Assembly: GCF_001522545.3 (NCBI RefSeq) | Contig: NC_031783.1 | Coordinates: forward strand, 7,155,433-7,219,432 | DNA from: Parus major | Lineage: Eukaryota > Chordata > Aves > Passeriformes > Paridae | Direction: 5' to 3' | DNA: 64,000 nt | Part shown: positions 15,201-30,200 of the stretch, one piece after another | How positions within the stretch are numbered: the stretch's first letter is position 1 | How the letters are laid out: each line of letters starts with the position of its first letter | The notes under the pieces: model-generated | Told to the model about the DNA's origin: nothing | The model's database searches: none | The model's input: only the letters and a program-made list of their open reading frames with translations | Translations under genes and position numbers: made by a program

Positions 15201-18200
15201 CTGCACCTTTGGCCAGGGAGAAAGCAGATGATATTTTTTCTGCCCATTCCATAATACCTATATTACACCTTAAGAGCTAAATGGCATTAAAAAGAAACAT
15301 TTCAGTATGTCATTAGAGGAAGTTTGCACTTTATTAATTCAGCACAGAAAGAATAATTAGTTTTCTACAGTAACTTAGCATATTTTATGCAATCTTGAAA
15401 AAAAAATCCAAATCTCATAGAAAAACTGAAAGTGAAATAGTGAAATTTCTGGGTATTAAATACTAGCACAAGGGACCACAATCCATCAGCCTATTTGTGA
15501 AATAAACAATTGCTCTATGGATGAGGAAAACTGAATAATCCAGGAAGTGTTAGAGCATCATACAAATAAATAACACAGGCAAAATGATCCATGGTAAATT
15601 TTCTGTACAGTAACACTCCATAACAAAATAAAGCTCTTGAACTGAAATGTTGAATTCAGAATCCCCCTCAAGGACGCATCAAGCCAATGGCATTTTAAAT
15701 ACTTTAAGTGTGCCATTAAAATATGATAGTGCACGATCAACAAGTCGTTGCTGTTGTTGCAGAGTTGTTATGTCTCTAACTCTGAATAAATTAAAGCTGT
15801 TGCTGCTCAGACACGACTCTGCACTTGGCACGGGGTGCCCACTCTGCAGCAACTGCCTGTGTGTGTACTCGGTGTTTTAATGTCTACTGATTTATTAACA
15901 TTTATACAGCTAAGCTATTATAAATTGTCTTCATTATTTCAATTTTACCAGCCTATTCAAATTGTAACCTTAACTTGCATAATAACTTAATCTTCTTTCC
16001 CTTATTCCATCCAGAATCTTCTGCATGAGTTGATACCTGAAATCCCATCTTTTCTCACTCCCCTCTCCCACACACACACACAAACAGAGCACAAAAGCAG
16101 ATTCTGCTAAAGACCGTAGTTTGCACAAAAGAGGAAGAAAAAAAGCCTCTTGAAACAGATGACTTTAAATTGCTTACTTATTTCCATTTGCCTCATTTTT
16201 CTGAGAGTCATGGAAATGACAATACTATAGAGACACAACAAAGCAGAAACTCCTAATTTCATTATCACATATAAGGCAAAAATCAATGCTTAATTTAGGA
16301 TCACAAATGTAAACACATTTCATACTCAGTATTTCTTTCCAATTTAGCTCAATTACAGGTACCAGTGGAGGTGTGGACAAAAGCATCAACAGAGACCACC
16401 AGTTTGGGCTGAGAAACTGGAATTCCAAGAAGGTTGGTCCAGTCCATGCCTACCTGAGCAGCAAGATTGCTCCATGGCTATAGCTCTGCTGTATCTTCTT
16501 GAAGTGATGAGTATTAAGGAGTCATATTTTCTATAAATTACTCAAAACAAATCCAAGAACTATACAGTTTATCATCAACATTTCTTTAACCTCTCTATCC
16601 ATAGTAAATACAAAAGAGTAAAACATTATTAGTGTAATTAAATGAGTAAAAATTTACCAAGTAAAAAAATCAGAAACTTTAATTTCATGATCTTTTGAAG
16701 CAAGGAACTGAGTAGAACTAAAAGGAAACCATCCTATTTAATTCAGGTATAATATTTAAAACTTTCAAAAACTGTAATTTCTTACTTTCACTTACGCTTC
16801 CTGAAAAATTTCAGCAGCATGTCAGAGCAGTCAGCTGAACATAAAGGAAATCCAGAATCATACACTACAGCAGGTTCCCTTCAAAGCTGCCAGAACACCC
16901 CCAGTTCATGAGCTTTTGTCTGTCTCTTACACTTTCCTCCAAGATGAGCATATGATCATAACCTAATTTTTCCAGCAGACTTATGTCTCATACATTGTGT
17001 GGGTTAGAAAAGGGAATAAATTTTAAAAAAAAAAAAGTCAGGGCTGTAGCAGCAACCATAAATTTGGCATTTTCTGATTTCTGGACTGTGCAACCTCAGT
17101 CTTTCTCCCCCATTCCTATTATTTTTTATTATTATTTTTTTATTTTTTTAATAAAATCGTGGGAATATGGCCAAGTATTCCTACTTTGGAAAAGTGTTTC
17201 ATGTTAGACTTTATGTCCTACTTCTGAGCTGTTTTGTGCTTGATGACATTTAAGTTCTGTAAAGTAATATTAATGAAAGACAATATGTTACTGTTGTTAA
17301 GGATCAGCATTCAACACCAATATATCTAACAGTGAAGTGATAACCTGAGTTCCATAAAGACAGAGATAAGATGATAACTAGTGAAGTTTTTCCTAAGAAA
17401 TAGTTTTGCAACAACTCCTTGAAAAAAAAATTCCCATGTACAAACCAATAATTCCAAACCATTCTTCATCAGAAAAAAAAAAAAAGGTAATATAAAAATT
17501 AAGGAATGTACTAATTTTTTCATATTAAACTTCACTTTTTCAAGCACTAACAATATTCTTTAATTGCTGTTATTAATCTGTGGTGCCTAATATTCATGAA
17601 GTGAATATATGCTCTAAAAAAAATTTTTAATTCCATTCTATACTTCATGCAAAATCTAGCTTCTAGAAAGCTTTCATAAGGTCACAGAGCATGGAATATA
17701 TAATGCTTTGAGAAACACCTGCCAGTTTCCAACAACCTCCAGAAAAGTCATAAGTTTCACAACTCTTCTGCTATTTAGCCAAAGATTGGAGAAGTATGAT
17801 TTGCAATCACCTGTTGTGAAGAATGAGCTGTAAGTGAAATCATCCCTCAGAGTACACAAGGTCATGCAGCCTCCTCTGCAATCCTGCAGATAGAATATCA
17901 GGGTGGGCTGGGAGCAGTTTACAGGAATATTTTTTTTTTCATGAGTGAAAATTTACACAGATATTTTCAGAGACAAATAAGACTTCCAGCAGACTAGTTA
18001 CATCTTAAATCAGAAGTCTGACCTTTAAAGACATAAAGGGCTTGATGCTCCCTAAGCTGCCTACATGAATACTGCCTTTAAAGGCTTAATTTAGTGCTCA
18101 AAAATCTTGTAAATATTATCCTGTCATGTCACTACTCACAGGGCAAATTTTAGTAGGAAACAAATTGTGTTTGCCTTCTACTGCATAGAAGAGGCCTGGT

Positions 18201-21200
18201 GAGAACCAAGTATATAAAGTAAACTGCAGCTTTCCTCTCCCTGATGAAATACAAAGACCCTCCTCTCACAGCTGTGCTTTCAAAGAAGACACAAGAATTT
18301 AGTAACCTGTGGCACCTGGGTTACAGAACAGCAGGTTTTGCTACAGGTCAGCAGCTATTTAGAGGACACAGCAAATACAAAAACATACACCATGTTCACT
18401 TACACAACCAGGCTAAGAATATAACATAGAGGTTTGATTATTCAGTAAAGTTCTTTAGTGATCATGAAAAGCTTGGGGATTTCTCAAGAATATAAGAAAA
18501 AAATGGAATGATGTACAATGTTACAACCTTTCTAACCTTTGTGGTTAAGCCCAGTTTTAAAAACTGAAGAAAATGATAATGAAAAAACTAAATTACCAAT
18601 TATTTCCTAAAAATAGTACTATAATAAAAGAACCTTGTAAAGAAGAAACACAAGTAGCAATCTTCTAAAATGAATGTTTTGGAACTTAATTTTTTTTTCT
18701 ACTGCAAAAAACAACATGGGGAGACTTGTGCTAGTAGGACAGATTATTCTGGTGAAAAATAATGCTGAAAATACAATCTTCTCTTCCAATAGCAACTCTT
18801 GAAACAGTGTTGTTTGTGATTCAAGTATAATAAGATAAAGATAAATTTTTTTCCTTAAAAACTAAAAATTACATAGTAGAGTAGATGCATAAATAGAAAA
18901 CTTCTGACCAGCTTAATTCTTTATAAACTTGGTTATGACAAAACAACCTGAAAAGCAGGGACAGTTTTCAAATTATGCCTGACATAAACAGCAAAGTTCT
19001 GTGGATTTCTCTTGAGTGGTATTAGTATTTTCTGAGACGTATCTGCTGCTAAGTTAACCTGTATCTTACAAATGCATGGGACATAATTCAGGAAAATAAT
19101 TTTAAATGGCAGAAATTTTAAGCTTTAAAATTACAGCTTCTCATAACTTTATAGCCTGCATATCAAAAGAAGTAAGAGAAGTTTAGTACTATACTAATAA
19201 GTTGGAACAAAAGCAAGAAAATAATATAAATTTTTAAAAATCCATTTCAGGCTTTGTCTTCAGTAGTAAGAAACACAAAAATCCAGTCACTGGAGACCTC
19301 ACAGCTTTTCTCACTGCACTACTGCATTCCATTTTTCTTGCCTGATGTGTTAGAATCAGTTGCTATGCAACCAAGCTATAAGCCTCAGCATTTAATAATT
19401 CTTCTGCTAATTGCAAGAGAGAAAGAGCTTCAGTGTCTGACTTTGTCATAGCATTGAATTCCTCTCCTGTAGAGAATCTACAACCAATAACAATAAACTT
19501 GAAAAAGGCATTTTCATTCAACATACCCAGGATCATCTATTATAAAGGTATTCACTAATTTGATAAATGTATAGTCAGCTGAATTTTAATTATAATTATG
19601 ATTATTTACTAGGTGTTCTACTGACATTATAGATGGGTTTCACATGCTTCCCACCCTTCCTTTCACCAAAGCCTTCTCTGAACTGGGAAACTAATGATAG
19701 TGTGCATGCTTCTGTTGATCCTGTGTTTTCATTTCATTTACAAATTGCTAAGTATTGAGATTTTCTTTCTATTTTATGGCTGTCTTAACCTACACTGGGA
19801 AATAACTGAGCAACTGAAGGAGACCAACTGCGGCCCCTGCTGGTACCTGACTCCCCTACAAAGAGCAGAATTAATAGAGTGCAGGGGCACCAGAAAACTT
19901 CCCTGTGCAATTCCCTGAGAAATAAGTAATAACAAAAGGCTGTTGTAGGAATAACATCAGCAGAGACTATCTGGTGACCAAAGTGACACTGCAGCAAATA
20001 ACGGTAAGTCCTTTCCACACTTCAGTTACAGCTCCTAGAAATCCCTAGTTTGCCACTTCATGACATACTTTGCAAGAAAGGATTTTTCAGCTCTGTAAAG
20101 CTCAATCAGCAGACCAGTGCCAGAGCCTGAAACACTGCCCAGGGAAAATGCTTGTTTTATCTCCTTTAACACAGGTTGATACAGCATTTGAATATAGCTT
20201 TAGAAAATGAGATTAGAATATTTTAAGATTTCATTCATTTTGATGATTGCATGAATCAACTGCAGAAAAGAATCTTGGCTGCATCACTTCTAACTTCCCA
20301 AATGTCATAATTTAAAACTTGTACATATTGAAATTTATAAGAAGAAACAAACACACACCCAAGAGGTTTAGGAACAAAGCCATTTCAGTTACAGAACAAT
20401 CTGTACAGTGAGGAACATAAACACATACTGGCTTACAAGCTTAGACACTCAGTTTAAGAATTAAGTCTTTGTTCTACAAGAGCATGCAAAGAAAAAAGAT
20501 CAAGTATGTGATAAACCAACTGCCTGTGCTTCTATTAATCTATCTCTGCAGCAAAGACTATTTTATCCTGTCCAGCTCTGCTCTTAATACCACTGAAACA
20601 TGACTGTCCTCCTGCTTAATCTTAACTCAAGTTTTTGTATATGAAAGCCCCTATTAACGTTTGGAGTAGATTTTCATATCAAAATCACAGAAAGAGTGGG
20701 GTTTGTCTGTTTGTTTCTGACTAGCCATTAAGGAAAACAGGCAAAATAAGCAAGACTACATCAGAAACAACCATCAGTGTTTTCAGAATTTGTAGAAATT
20801 TAAATATGTTGATCAAATCATTATTTTTCATTTAACTATTGAAGCCACGTTTAATTTAAGGATATATCAGCTGCAATGAAGCATAACCTGCCAATACAAA
20901 CATCATTTTAGGGCAGTTATTACTAACATGACCAGCACATCAGAAATTAAGTGCTCTATGACTCTCTACGCAGATTTTATCAAAAGAAAAATAGGAGATA
21001 CAGGACTTTCAAAGTTATTTCCATCAATCCAGATACATCAAGGAAGTACTTACTAATTGTCATGGATTCTGGCACAGTGGCTGAAGGCAACATACTGCTT
21101 AAAGTATTCACTTGAGCTGGAGGACTGACTTCCACTCTAGTCATAAAAGCACACTATAATCAATATATGAAAACAAAATCCTGAATTCAAAACTTAAGAA

Positions 21201-24200
21201 AAAAACATTCCAGAAACTACAATTGTTATCCTATTCACCCATATTTAATTAAAATATTTTGAGCAATCTTTTAATGTATCTCCTGGGAGACTGATTTAAG
21301 CAAACACACAAAAATTCCGAATTAAAAGGCTATGGAGAATATAGTAAAAAAATAACAAAAAACAACATAAAACCTTTTTTCAAAACCAAGAGGCCAAGTC
21401 TGTTATTTGACACGATTAAGTGACTTCTTCCAGATAATTAGGAAAAGTTCAGTGTATGAAACTATGCAAAAAAGGCAATTGTACGATTTTTGCATTTGTC
21501 TTTCCTAACATATCCAGAAGTACCCTCATGAGTAGTTGGTTTTCCAGTACTAAATACATTAGGTAACAATAAGTTAGCAGCTTAAGGGTGAAGGTTTTTT
21601 TCTTTTAGGACAAACATATTTGGCACATACCTGTAAGGAAGATCAGCTCTCCTTGGAACCAGTTCTACCGGATGAACAGCATGTTCATGCCCCTCTCCAT
21701 TCTCCAAGTTATCTAAAGTAAAATGCACAAGCATTAGCTTTCTTTGGGTTGCACTACTCAAAAAATAAAACAAGAACATAAATCCAAAAGTTAGGTAGTT
21801 ATATTATTAAACAGAATTGCTCAACTTGCTAAAGCTTTTAAACACTTTTAATTCTGTCTCCAAAGTTGGCTTCTGCAAATTGACCCTGAATGTGAGCAGG
21901 ATTGTCAAGTCTCTTAGGAACACAGCCATCATAAAGAAATTAGTATTGCACAATTCCTAAATTATATTTGATATGCACAGAGTTGCAAAGCTATGAGGAG
22001 ACTTCTTCCTGAAGTTACTTGCATAAACCCCTGGAGCTGAAGTGCCTCATGACACTTCATGCTCACTATAAATCTGGTTGTGACTTGCAGAAGAAGGAAT
22101 TGTGGTTAGTCCCCAGCACACAAAACCTTTCAAAGACACCAGCGCTTTCTGTATTCCCAAGAGAGCACCATGGCTTTTCTCTGGCTCCTTACGTCTCTGT
22201 ACCAAGCATCAGGAATCCGACAGATGAGATACTGTTTAAAAAGCATGAATAATGCGCATCTGTCCACAGATCCACAACTGTCGGCAGCAAAACATCCACA
22301 TCACTGAGCCTGTCATTAAGAAAGCTCAGGTGGAAACAAACAAAAATCATATTTTATTGATGTGTTCTGCATCTCACTATGCAAGGGCTACAAAGTTACT
22401 ATAAGACAATCCTAAATAGAACATATTTAAAAAGCAGAAATTTTTAGAAAATAAATTAATGGGAAATAGATTTATATCAGAAAGTCTATGGAGGAGAAAA
22501 TTTATTTTTGAAGCTGTAGAGTTTACTGAAGCTCAGATCCTAAAATACATACTCCATTTTTGTTACAAGCAACTGCACTTTGACAGAGGCTTTCTCATTT
22601 CTAGTTACATGGAGATATGATATGCCCTGACACATCCCTGGAGCACTCCAACAGATTAATACTGAAAATACATATTAACATACAACACTATAGATTATGA
22701 TATTTCAAATAAACATATGTATGTGTGTGTGTGTGTTATTTATTGGTATTAAGACCCATAAACAAAAATATTGGGTTAAACTATGTATTTTATAAAAGCT
22801 CATTAAGCATGTTTTAACAAAAATACCAGGATAATAATGAGCTTGCCAGATAGTGGGCTGGACTGCCCTCAGAATAAGCTAATGCATTTCCTTCTGACAT
22901 CATTCATCCAGCAGAAGTGCAACTCCCAGAGTCAAGCAAACAAGTGCCTAAGGCAGCTTTCAATCTCAGCAAATAGTCAGTGTGGCTGAGGAGAGGGTGC
23001 CTGGATCCCTGTGTATCCCTGTCCCTGACTGGCTGGCATTGGGTTGTGCAATGGGCACTTAGTGCAGCCCTCCCTGCACATTCCAGCAGCTCCTCCTGTT
23101 CAGAGGTGAGACCAGGAGAGCAGAAAACAGGCTCTGGGGGGCTTTCCTGGCACTGATCAACTGACTTCTTTCACCAGCCCAATGCTCTGTCACTCTCACT
23201 TGTATAACAGACCACAAAGATGGACAGAATATCTGTCCCATGCCCAGAAGTGATCTGAATGGGCCTGTTGATCACCTCTAGTAGGCTGAGCATTGCATTC
23301 AAAACAGCTCTGAGAGGAAGCAACACAAAACAAGGGGTTTTGGTGTGTTCTTAGAAAGAGTAAGCCCCTGGGACAGCTATGGCTAAGATGCATACAAGTA
23401 TATACAGATGTCCTCTGGTCGTCTGCCTCCAGAACTCAGGCTTGGCTTGCACTCCTGATTTTTGATTTCAGATCAAAACCCCCAACTCATGCTCCTGATG
23501 CCTCATGATATCTACTGACAGCAACTGTGAGTTTTAACTCCACACACCATCCCCCATAAACAGGAATGTGTTCTTACATTTCAGATTGCAACCTGTGGAT
23601 GTTCCCCAACAGTTTCTGTTTTACAGAGACCACAATGCCACAAATTACTCAACGTTTTCTAAATCAATTCCTTCATAATATGGCAGCACAAGAAAAAAAA
23701 ATTAAAATGTCCTTTTCTTTTTTTTTTTTTTTTGGAGCCACTGGCATTTCTTATGAGGTACATATTTTTAAATACAGCAGAGGGCAGTGCAGCATTATTT
23801 TATGATTCACAATTTTTTCAGTGAACTTACACAACTGAATTCTGAATTACACTTTTTCACAGGCCTTCAATCCATTTAAACTCTTGGACACATAATGTGT
23901 ACACAAAAAATATTAAATACTCTACAATTAAAACATTATTTGCATATCACTGAGAAGTTTTTAAATGGTCACTGAAATGAGCATACCCAAAGTCCAGTGA
24001 AATTAACCCAAATGAGTATACCCAAAGTTTTCATGCTGCTTTATGAACAGCTAGAAAAATATCAACAGGGTGAAGGGGAGGGCTAGTGGAATTTTTTTGT
24101 CTGTTTTTGGTACTAATATGGATACTGTAAAAGCACCAGGTCTTTTTCATCCCTTCACCCATTTTTATTGCTTGCTTCAAATGGTCCACATCGTTCTTGA

Positions 24201-27200
24201 AGTGCCCCTCACTGCACACAACACTGCAGCTGAGGCTACAGCAGAGCCAATGGAGCTTACATTTACAAATGACACTCTCATTTGTCCACAGCTCTATTAA
24301 TTCACTATCAGCTTGTAACCTGCAGAAAACTATACTGGCATGTGAAAAATTAGATGTGAGCTGGCAACTAGTGGTCACAGCTCAGAAAGCCAGTCTTAGA
24401 AAAAATGATCTCTGAAGATCCCTTCCAACCCAAACCACTCTATGATCCCAATATCCTTTTCTAAGCAAGTATTTCTTAGTCAATCATTCCTTATCCTGTA
24501 TTTCAACAGTTAACAGCTTCTATTGAACTGCTTCCAGCTGCTCTCCAATCTGTCAAGAGTAATTTGAATCCAACTTCTCAAACACACTTGGAGCTTCTTG
24601 CAGCTCAGTGGTATCTAGAAAATGGATATACATATTTTTTATACAACTATCTTAAACTTCCATAAAATACAAGACAACAGCTTAATCCCAATGAAACTCT
24701 CATTTATTTTGACATTGGTAACTCCCCCTTAACTAAGCAACTACTCAGATGGAAAACTCTGATTCAGAACAAGAATAAATTTGAACTTTTTATCCCATTT
24801 GTGCAGTATCTCCTGTGTCTGTACAACCCTGTTATTTCTTACCATTGTCCTGTGTTAGAATAAAGGTTGCTGGAATTCTGTGAATTGAAATGCCCACCTG
24901 TTTGGGAGTAAGAGCCAACAGCACTGACAGGAAATAGAACATCTGAGTCATCATTCAGGACCTGCAGAGGACTCCAACTGCATAGCTGGGAATTGCATGT
25001 GACTATTTCATGAGGCCTATTTAGAACAAACAAACAAACAAACCAATCTATTTATATAGCTGGTATTACTGTTCATAATGCTTATATTTCTTCCAGAGAT
25101 ACCATTGCAAGAAAAATGTTTATTTCCATCTGCCTGCCAATTTCTTGGTCAGCCATACATTAATTCATTAAAGACCAGACATTCCAAAAGCAGATGAGAC
25201 GAGCAGTGCTTGCCTTTTTTTCTAAATGACTTTCTGTCAGAAATAAAGCAAGCATATTAGTATCTAAAATTATTCTCTCTCAGTTCTGTTCTGCCTTGTT
25301 GAACCATTCTACACCCTGATGTAACAAGATTATTCCGTTTAAAATACACATTTTTATTGTGAAGCCAAAATAGAATCATTATCATACTAAGAACAACGAA
25401 ATATCAAGCAGGCCAGAATTATAGCCTGGCTGTATCACACCAAAGTTTTAACAACTGAGAACTTCAAGGAAAACAAGAAGTCTGAAATCTCAAAATTTGG
25501 GATTTCAGTGAAACTTAGAAGCAAAATATCATCACTGCAGTGGCCCATATTGCTTAAACAGTAAAAAAGAAAAAAAGAAGAAGGGAAAAAAAAAAAAAAA
25601 GAAAAAAAAAAGGTGGGAGAGGAGGAATAAGGACAGGGGAAAAAAGAATAATGAGAGAGAATCTAGAGTTCAGTTCAACACATGAATTTGCCAGTACCCA
25701 TAAAGGAAAGGGAGAGGTGGAAGGGATGCATGGAAAGTTTACCACTATCTCCTGCACCAATACTTACTTTTCAGAAGCTTCAGTTCCACCTCCTGTGCTT
25801 TTGTTTCCTAATGATTTTCCATACAGCTCATCCTCATCTGCATCTTCATCGTCAATGCTCTTCACATCCAGTTTCTGGTATTCATACTCTCCATTCATAA
25901 ACACTGAATTGTTCTTCCACGAATGGCTACCCTCACTCCCATTCAGATTTTTTCCAAGAGTGCTTTCAGATGAGGACAATGCAAGAACTGAAGATCTGTC
26001 TACACTCTCCTCTGAACTTTCTCCTGTAATCAGAGTCTTTGTGCCATCCCCCAAGTTTTGCTCATCTTCTTCTTCATCAAATGAGATAATATTTGTCACT
26101 CTCTTCTTCTTTTTTCGATCTTTTTTGTATTTCAAATCTAGTAGCAATACAAAGTTTTACACAGTTTAGAAAAGATAAATAATAAATGAAACCTTTTTAT
26201 TTTTCTTGAAAGAATTCATGTACTAAATTACTCTAATCAAGAAAACACCCCTTAGATCTACATGACATTTGTTATCTTTCCATACACATGAGCTTTTAAA
26301 TCTCTAATTACCAGCTTTATTTTCTATACCTTACATAATTCAGATTTTAGAAGATATTTTGGAGATGCACATGATTCAACTGAAACTGGAAAAAAAGTTC
26401 TACAAACCCATGATATTAAATTTAAAATAAAAAGTTAGCCTTCCTGTCACTTTCTCCAATGGACTATACCTAATGCATAATGTAGAACAGGTCTGCAAAA
26501 CAGAAAACATGAAAGCACTTTCAGAGGAAAAACTGAAAAGAAGAAACAATACAAACAAAATCAAATACCTGCAATAAAATATAAAAATTGAACAGTCAGT
26601 TTTCAGCTAAATAGCTCTTGGTCTAGAACTACACTGAAATTCTTTCTGATTACACCAGATGTGTTCAGTGACAGCACTTATTTTTACACTATTACCTATT
26701 CTCTGAATTACCTATTCTACTGAATCTGATGGGCATGTGAAGCTAAATGCAAAGTTGAAGCACTCCAAGAAACATCAGAAGTTTACTCACCAAGGCACCT
26801 CACACTGGAACCAAATTGCTTTGCCTAATTCAAGTCCAGCTGTTATATATCCACAAAACACACTAACATACTTTTAAAAGGATGTTAAAACCCATTCTGG
26901 TTGCAAATAGAATTCCAACAAAGAACACAGACTTTAATGGAAACATCTGACTTGCTCTAACATTCCACATATAATTGCATTTGAACAAACTCAATTTTTT
27001 TAAAGTGACATTTCATTGGAAGTTGTATCTTTCCCATTCTGTATACACATGTATGCTGTACACATCAGGTACATCGTGTTGTGGAGCCATATGTACCATA
27101 TGGTCAATTGCTATCTTCTTTCATCTTGCAAGGTTATTCTATACCAACAAAGTTATCCCAAGTCAAGTATCACCTATGATTTTAATCTCATTTAAGTGCT

Positions 27201-30200
27201 ACACAACAAAAGCTGTACCACAAGTTTGCTCTAAAAACCGTGTTTTAAGACAAAGTCTATTTTAAATACCAATAAAAAACAGATTTTATCTCAACTGCTA
27301 TTCCTAACACATTCTCATGTGGGGTTTGTGCTTTTTTCTCATAGCCAAAACAATTTATTGCCTAAACTCAAACCTTGTTTCTTAATTGAAAAGCACCTAA
27401 ATCTTCCTGCAGTTTTGTACTTTTACAAAGCAAAACAACTCAACTTCCAGAAACAAAGATAATAAAATATTACTTTGTTAATTTTGGAACAAAAAATATA
27501 TCATGAAAATCACATTTTGCTTGACTGATTTCAAATTACAAGAGATTAAGACTTTGGGTCTTTATTAGTAACTAACATCATACAAGTTGGTTGTAACACT
27601 ATGACCTCTAAAGGTAAAGAGTGCATGAGTAAATTTTCATTTTGGCAATTATCTGCTTTGCATAGGAATTCAGACTAAACACAGTCACTGCCTAAAGCAG
27701 ATTACAAGCTAAGATTTGTACCTGATATATAATGAAAGATACACATCGCTGTATGTCTGACTGGCAAGGTGCCAAAAGACAACATCTAAAAATGAAAAAT
27801 CATCCTATCACAAACTTCAAAGCGTAATTTTATAAACAAAAAACTGAAATTCAGGTCACAAGCAGAGCACTACCAATAAAACAGTTTAGACTCCCTCTCA
27901 CAGTGATACAAAAATGCTGAAATACACAGTTACCATGCAGTATTCACACCCAATATTTCCAATTTCATGCCTTTTAATTACACATTCAACTGCTTCATAT
28001 GCAGAGTGCACTTATTTTTAAGACTTCTGCTCTATAATAATGCATTAGAAGTAAATTTAAAAGGTATTTAAACACACTTGAATATTTTCTGTTTTCGAAC
28101 AGCACTAACAGTTATAAAAGCTTACCAGCATTTACGTTCCTCGGCAGAACAGGCAGTGGGTCAGAGTCCTGGTCAGGTTTTATGAGAATCGAGACTGCAG
28201 ATGAGGCAGTGATCTCCCGCAGGAGGCTGCTGACACCCTGAGTGGATTCTTTCAACAAGGAAGTTACATTTTGTGTGGATTCCTTTAACAAATCTGACAC
28301 AGTGGGTGTGCCTTTGCTCTGCCCATTTAAATCCTTATTATCAATGTTGATAGCAAAAAGAATGGAGTTCAGACCTTCAGGTAAAAGAAAGGGGAAAGAG
28401 ACACCAGAAATGCACCATATACTTCACACGGAAGTTATGAACATAAAGCTAATGATTAACGAAACTATGACATGGAAAACATTTTTCCCAAAAATTTCCC
28501 CCAGCTCCTAATGCATGAAGTCTTATTCTTTCATGTACCATTAATTCCTTTCCAGATTATATTCAAGCTGATGCAATCAGCTCTGAATTCTTCTTGATAG
28601 CTGTTCAGCTGCACATTAAATAATCACAAAGTACTGTGAGCTCATTTATTTATAACCTTTTATTTAAAGCCATTTCATTGCAACTTTAGTATTTGTTGGT
28701 TCCTATATTCCATTAGCAAATCCATGAACCTTGTCTTGCAGAATGAAGCATGTGACTGTGTATCTGAGAAAAGGGGTATAAATATATCACTTCTGTGGCT
28801 GAACTCTAGAAAAGTAAATTATTTGTTATCATTCCTTACTCTTACTCACCTTACCTGTATTTACGTGTAATTTGGATCTTGCTATAAAATTCCATCATTA
28901 CCCTTTTCTAGTCAGGAATAACCCACTTTGCTTGCTCTAAATTGCACTAGTTTTAAGTCAGCCTTGACTGCTGAAGATTTAAAAAATTTATATGGAAGAT
29001 TTTTGCATTGTAGGAAGTCCAGATCCAGGACTTTAACAATCCATCAAATCATAGCATAAACTGGCATAATACCTTGACTGTTCACCTTGGCTGTGTCTCT
29101 GATACACATTCTCCACATAAGCAGAGTGTATTAGAAAAACTCCTCACAACCAGAAACAGAAATAACATCCCAAAATGCAGAAGTTTTCCAAGAACAGTAA
29201 TACTGAAAAGAAAGTCTTACCAGCTGCCATCGTAGGGATCATACTGGAACGTTCTTCATCCATCATAAAAGACCAGTCTTCATAGAAGACACTGTAATTT
29301 AAAGGAAAAAAAAAAAGGACACGCAGTCCTATAGTAACATATACTTCACTTCTGAAAGACAAGAAAACTCTGAAGAATAAGTAGGAGCACCCCAAAGGAT
29401 TAAATTTTATGTCACAGTAACTCCCTGTAGTTCTGAAATTGATAACTGTTGAGATGGTTCTAAAAAGACATCCTGAAGAGTATTTTTTTCTTTAGTTTTA
29501 GCTCTACACATTTTAAGGTGGAAAAAAAGCCACTCAGGGCCTGTGGGGTTCACACTGCATTAGCAGTCACAGCATCTCTCTATACCTATTGCTATGCATG
29601 TTTTGTATAAGCTTAGAAGCAGAATGCTGTATTTTTACTATCAGCATTCAGTAAATTAAACAAGAAAAACCAAGAAAATATATTATCTATATATTAAACA
29701 ACTCTGACAGATTCACTTAAAATTTTCCAAAACTTATCATTGGGGATGCAAACTGACTCTGTAAATCCCATTGGAATTCAGGTAACACTTATGTCTAAAA
29801 AATTTTGGAATAAACCTTTTTAGAAATAGCATTACAATGCAGTGTGCTGATAATCCTGATACTGTGCAAGTATTGCTACAAGCATGAGAATAATTAGTAA
29901 CACAGCAATTCAAGTCACTAATTTCCTAATAGTTTCAGACCTTTCTTTTTATTTCATTTGTCTTTATTTGATTTCTTCAAAATCTGTTTTGCAAGAAAGC
30001 TACAGATGACTGGAACAAGCTAGAAATGAAAAGGAGGTACTAATGAATTTGATTCATGCAATAATCCTATCCACTACATCCATTAATCAATGCAAATGAA
30101 TAAAATGCCTTTCTGCTGAATCCACTCGACTTGCTCAAGTGGTTTAAGCAATCTCAACAGTTACTGATAAAAAAGGAAAACACCTCAAGTTTTCAAAAAG

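Larger units (their letters stand above)
21713..24897 (-). other. SNX29 intron 9
   Basis: Holds a TG microsatellite (22719-22736), a GC-richer unassigned block (about 22960-23440), a T run (23718-23733), an imperfect 35-base-period duplication (23975-24028) and a CR1 tail (24403-24449). Its first 55 bases in transcript sense (24843-24897) are open and may be retained as a longer exon 9. Confidence 0.75.

Noticed and set aside
24031..24378. 115-codon minus-strand frame in SNX29 intron 9, as a possible missing exon
   Set aside because: Does not resemble SNX29, and plus-strand frames cover the same bases; treated as chance.
25651..26169. 172-codon Ser/Phe-rich plus-strand frame
   Set aside because: Shadow of SNX29 exon 8 on the opposite strand; poly-Ser comes from the complement of the acidic codons.
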